A DNA stretch of 64,000 nt from an uncultured Chloroflexota bacterium. Lineage in GTDB: Bacteria > Chloroflexota > Anaerolineae > Aggregatilineales > Phototrophicaceae. The position numbers were made by a program, and so were the translations under genes. The notes beneath the pieces were generated by a model. It made no database searches, was not told where the DNA came from, and worked only from the letters and a program-made list of their open reading frames with translations. The stretch is from assembly GCA_937974245.1 (NCBI GenBank), contig CALJKV010000033.1:1-64000 (forward strand), written 5' to 3'. Of the stretch, positions 62,083-64,000 are shown piece by piece; within the stretch, counting starts at the first letter, position 1, and each line of letters starts with the position of its first letter.

Positions 62083-63912
62083 TTACGGCGCACAGTGCAG
62101 GGTAGACTGTGGTTGGCTTTTACCTGGATGCCCGATTTGCTGGTCGGCTTCCAGTGTAACTGTTCCGCCGCCGTTATACTGGATTTCCATCGTGCCACCG
62201 CCCTCAAGTTGCACGACACCGGACTCAATCACTTCATAACCGACAATCAGACGGTACTCGGTTGGTGCTGCCATATCGCCTTCAGTGGACTCGCCCATAT
62301 TGGTGATGGTAAAGACCGCCACCCCGCCCATACACATGCCGGTTACTTGCAGGCTTGAGCAGTCCAGACGGTCTGGATTGCTGTTCTGGCACTGCGGTGG
62401 TACACCGGGTACAGGCTCTTCCGTTGGTACAGGCTCTTCTGTTGGCACAGGCTCTTCCGTCGGTACAGGCTCTTCTGTCGCCTGATAACAGGCGATGCTA
62501 AGAACGATGTCGTTGTTACCAACGATGAGGGTCAGGTCCCCCGGCAATTCATATTGCAGGAAGAAAGTCTCATTGTTGAGTAGGCTAACCATACCCGATT
62601 CTACTGTTCCAAAGGCGTCTATGACCTCGAATGCCACTGGCTCGACCATATCGTCGCCAAGATTGGTGATGGCAAATGTGCTCAGCCCTTCTATGTTGCA
62701 ATAGGCATCAGCAAATAGGTTAGGCGTGGCATCCGGCGTCGGTTCCTCTGTCGGAACTGGTTCGGTACTGCACTCCGCCCTGGCTATGACCAACCCACCG
62801 TCAATTGTGAGTGTCAGGTTATCGGGCATAGGATAGCTGAGCGTGATGGACTCTCCGCCGAGAAGAAACACTGAGCCAAAGTCAATTAGGCCGGCAGTAT
62901 CCGACACGACCTCGTAATCTACCGGGTCTACCATGTCGCCGCCAGAGTTGGTGATAACAAAGTAAGTTGATCCATCCTCCGCGCAGAAGCCGTCCGCAGC
63001 CAATATCGGGGGGTCTCCAACCGGCGGTTCTTCTGTCACCGGGGCGCAGTTCGTCGTGAGGACAAGCAGGCCATCCGCGACGATGAGGGTTAGCCCGTCA
63101 TAACCATTCACATAGTCTAGGAGAAGACTCTCGTCACTGGCTAATAAGAAATTGCCCTCATCAAGTGTTGTGTTGCTATCATCCATAACAACGTAGGGCA
63201 GGGTATTCATCATATCACCACCGGTATTGGTGACAATGAAGTGGATAAAGCCGTCCGAACAATAACCGTCACCTATCAGAGTGAATTGATCCAGTGGGGT
63301 TGGTTCTTCAGTAGGAACAGGTTCTTCAGTAGGTACCGGCTCCTGAACCGGCGCACAGTGCAGTGTTGTCCGGGGATGGCTGTTACCCGGATGACCGATT
63401 TGCTGATCGGTTTCCAGTGTGACGGTCCCGCCGCCCGTATAGGTGATTTCCATCGTACTATCGCCATCAAGCAGGACGATGCCGTCTTCGACCACGATGC
63501 CATCCACGACCAGACGGTATTCAGTACCAGAAACCATATCACCATCGCCCGGTTCCCCGGTGTTCCTGATGGTAAAAACTGCCGCGTTGCCGTCACAGAT
63601 ACCACTGACTTCCAGGCTAGAACAGTCGAGCCGGTCTGGATTATTCTTCTGGCACGCCAACTGGATGTTACTGCTATTAACCAGTGGTTCCGGGGTAGGC
63701 TGACGCTGTCCGTTGCCCCCCTGGTTATTTCCATGTCCCTGGCCGGGGTTATTCACCTGGCCGGGTGCATTGTCCCGCCCATGATCGCCATTATTACCGT
63801 TGTTACCATTATTGCCGTTACCCTGCGAGAGAATAGGGCCAGCAGCCAGCAAAGCAACCAGGCAAATCATGAGTGCGATGAGCAGTCGCCTAAGAAAAGT
63901 ACGTGTATGCAT
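62083..63912 (-). CDS. Large secreted repeat protein, surface-type
   Basis: 609 residues from ATG 63912 (GGAGG upstream; an extension to 63957 lacks it). Signal peptide, a Gly/Asn-rich low-complexity stretch, then five beta-rich domains separated by VPTEEP-type linkers. Domains 1 and 5 are nearly alike (NPDRLDCSSL ... GGGTVTLE-x-DQQIGHPG ... TLHCAP); domains 2-4 share C(S/N)-x-(I/F)-x-F-x-(I/V)-TN-x-G-x-(D/M)M. Two Cys per domain look disulfide-bonded. No catalytic motif is visible. Probable matrix or adhesin protein. Transcribed towards the sigma/anti-sigma genes. Confidence 0.82.
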   Translation of the reverse strand: MHTRTFLRRLLIALMICLVALLAAGPILSQGNGNNGNNGNNGDHGRDNAPGQVNNPGQGHGNNQGGNGQRQPTPEPLVNSSNIQLACQKNNPDRLDCSSLEVSGICDGNAAVFTIRNTGEPGDGDMVSGTEYRLVVDGIVVEDGIVLLDGDSTMEITYTGGGTVTLETDQQIGHPGNSHPRTTLHCAPVQEPVPTEEPVPTEEPTPLDQFTLIGDGYCSDGFIHFIVTNTGGDMMNTLPYVVMDDSNTTLDEGNFLLASDESLLLDYVNGYDGLTLIVADGLLVLTTNCAPVTEEPPVGDPPILAADGFCAEDGSTYFVITNSGGDMVDPVDYEVVSDTAGLIDFGSVFLLGGESITLSYPMPDNLTLTIDGGLVIARAECSTEPVPTEEPTPDATPNLFADAYCNIEGLSTFAITNLGDDMVEPVAFEVIDAFGTVESGMVSLLNNETFFLQYELPGDLTLIVGNNDIVLSIACYQATEEPVPTEEPVPTEEPVPTEEPVPGVPPQCQNSNPDRLDCSSLQVTGMCMGGVAVFTITNMGESTEGDMAAPTEYRLIVGYEVIESGVVQLEGGGTMEIQYNGGGTVTLEADQQIGHPGKSQPQSTLHCAP

Positions 63913-64000
63913 CGCGTTAACCTCCATTATGCGGATATCAACTGAACGGGGTATCATCGCCCCTTATCAATGGAGAAAACGTTGATGCGTATTGCATGTT
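63913..64000. other. Upstream region of the surface-protein gene
   Basis: 88 bases to the window edge. No gene can be supported; the promoter of the surface-protein gene probably lies here. Confidence 0.4.

Noticed and set aside
1..64000. CRISPR, prophage or transposon
   Set aside because: No regularly spaced repeats, integrase, transposase or phage structural gene was found on either strand.

Overview
The window reads as a chromosomal piece of a Gram-positive-like Chloroflexota bacterium, most probably from the Anaerolineae. The grounds are the three Ser/Thr kinases (one fused to a STAND ATPase and a WD40 propeller), the secreted proteins with Thr/Pro/Glu-rich linkers, a caa3-type oxidase, a HdrABC-MvhADG-type hydrogenase complex, GC-rich coding sequence, and intergenic palindromes of the form GTAGGGGCG-(A/C)-ACC. 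This placement is an inference; no rRNA gene is present to confirm it. I saw no tRNA, rRNA, CRISPR array, insertion sequence or prophage.

Layout. 1-7.97 kb: cell-wall L,D-transpeptidase, TPR protein, duplicated-domain creatininase homologue, P-loop protein, K+-channel-like membrane protein, small Cys protein, DUF2142-like membrane protein. 8.2-9.2 kb: a ferrochelatase reading frame whose N-terminal part carries two in-frame TAG codons. 9.2-16.9 kb: one minus-strand operon hdrCBA-mvhDGA-maturation protease-cNMP-binding protein. 17.0-19.7 kb: a divergent control region with two CRP/FNR-like palindromes, then feoB and a Cys-rich FeoA. 19.7-24.5 kb: a giant kinase/LuxR-HTH/STAND/WD40 protein. 24.7-30.1 kb: two tandem small CxxC proteins, a small secreted protein and three tandem secreted alpha/beta hydrolases. 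30.3-34.9 kb: small membrane and cNMP-binding proteins, Hsp20, Lon. 35-40.9 kb: the minus-strand caa3 oxidase operon, with a hairpin in every long intercistronic gap. 41-51 kb: M23-domain secreted protein, a secreted protein of unknown role, penicillin-binding protein, alpha-carbonic anhydrase, kinase with TolB-like propeller, lactate permease. 51-58.5 kb: deoxyribosyltransferase-like protein, beta-CASP RNase, TPR membrane protein, Nudix protein, secreted trypsin-like protease, guaA. 58.6-64 kb: kinase-PAS protein, small membrane protein, ECF sigma/anti-sigma-like pair and a large repeat-containing surface protein.

How the parts fit. Energy genes suggest a facultative lifestyle: H2 turnover through a cytoplasmic flavin-based electron-bifurcating type complex when oxygen is low, iron import from the same divergent region to feed its Fe-S clusters, and a proton-pumping caa3 oxidase plus lactate uptake when oxygen is present. 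Signal-transduction and secretion genes (kinases, ECF sigma, hydrolases, protease, surface protein) suggest an organism that degrades external polymers.

The observations I would follow first are the double-amber ferrochelatase, the paired CRP/FNR-like operators between the hydrogenase operon and feoB, the kinase-HTH-STAND-WD40 protein with a compositionally distinct propeller, the tandem hydrolase array with a more conserved leader than body, and the systematic intercistronic hairpins of the oxidase operon.
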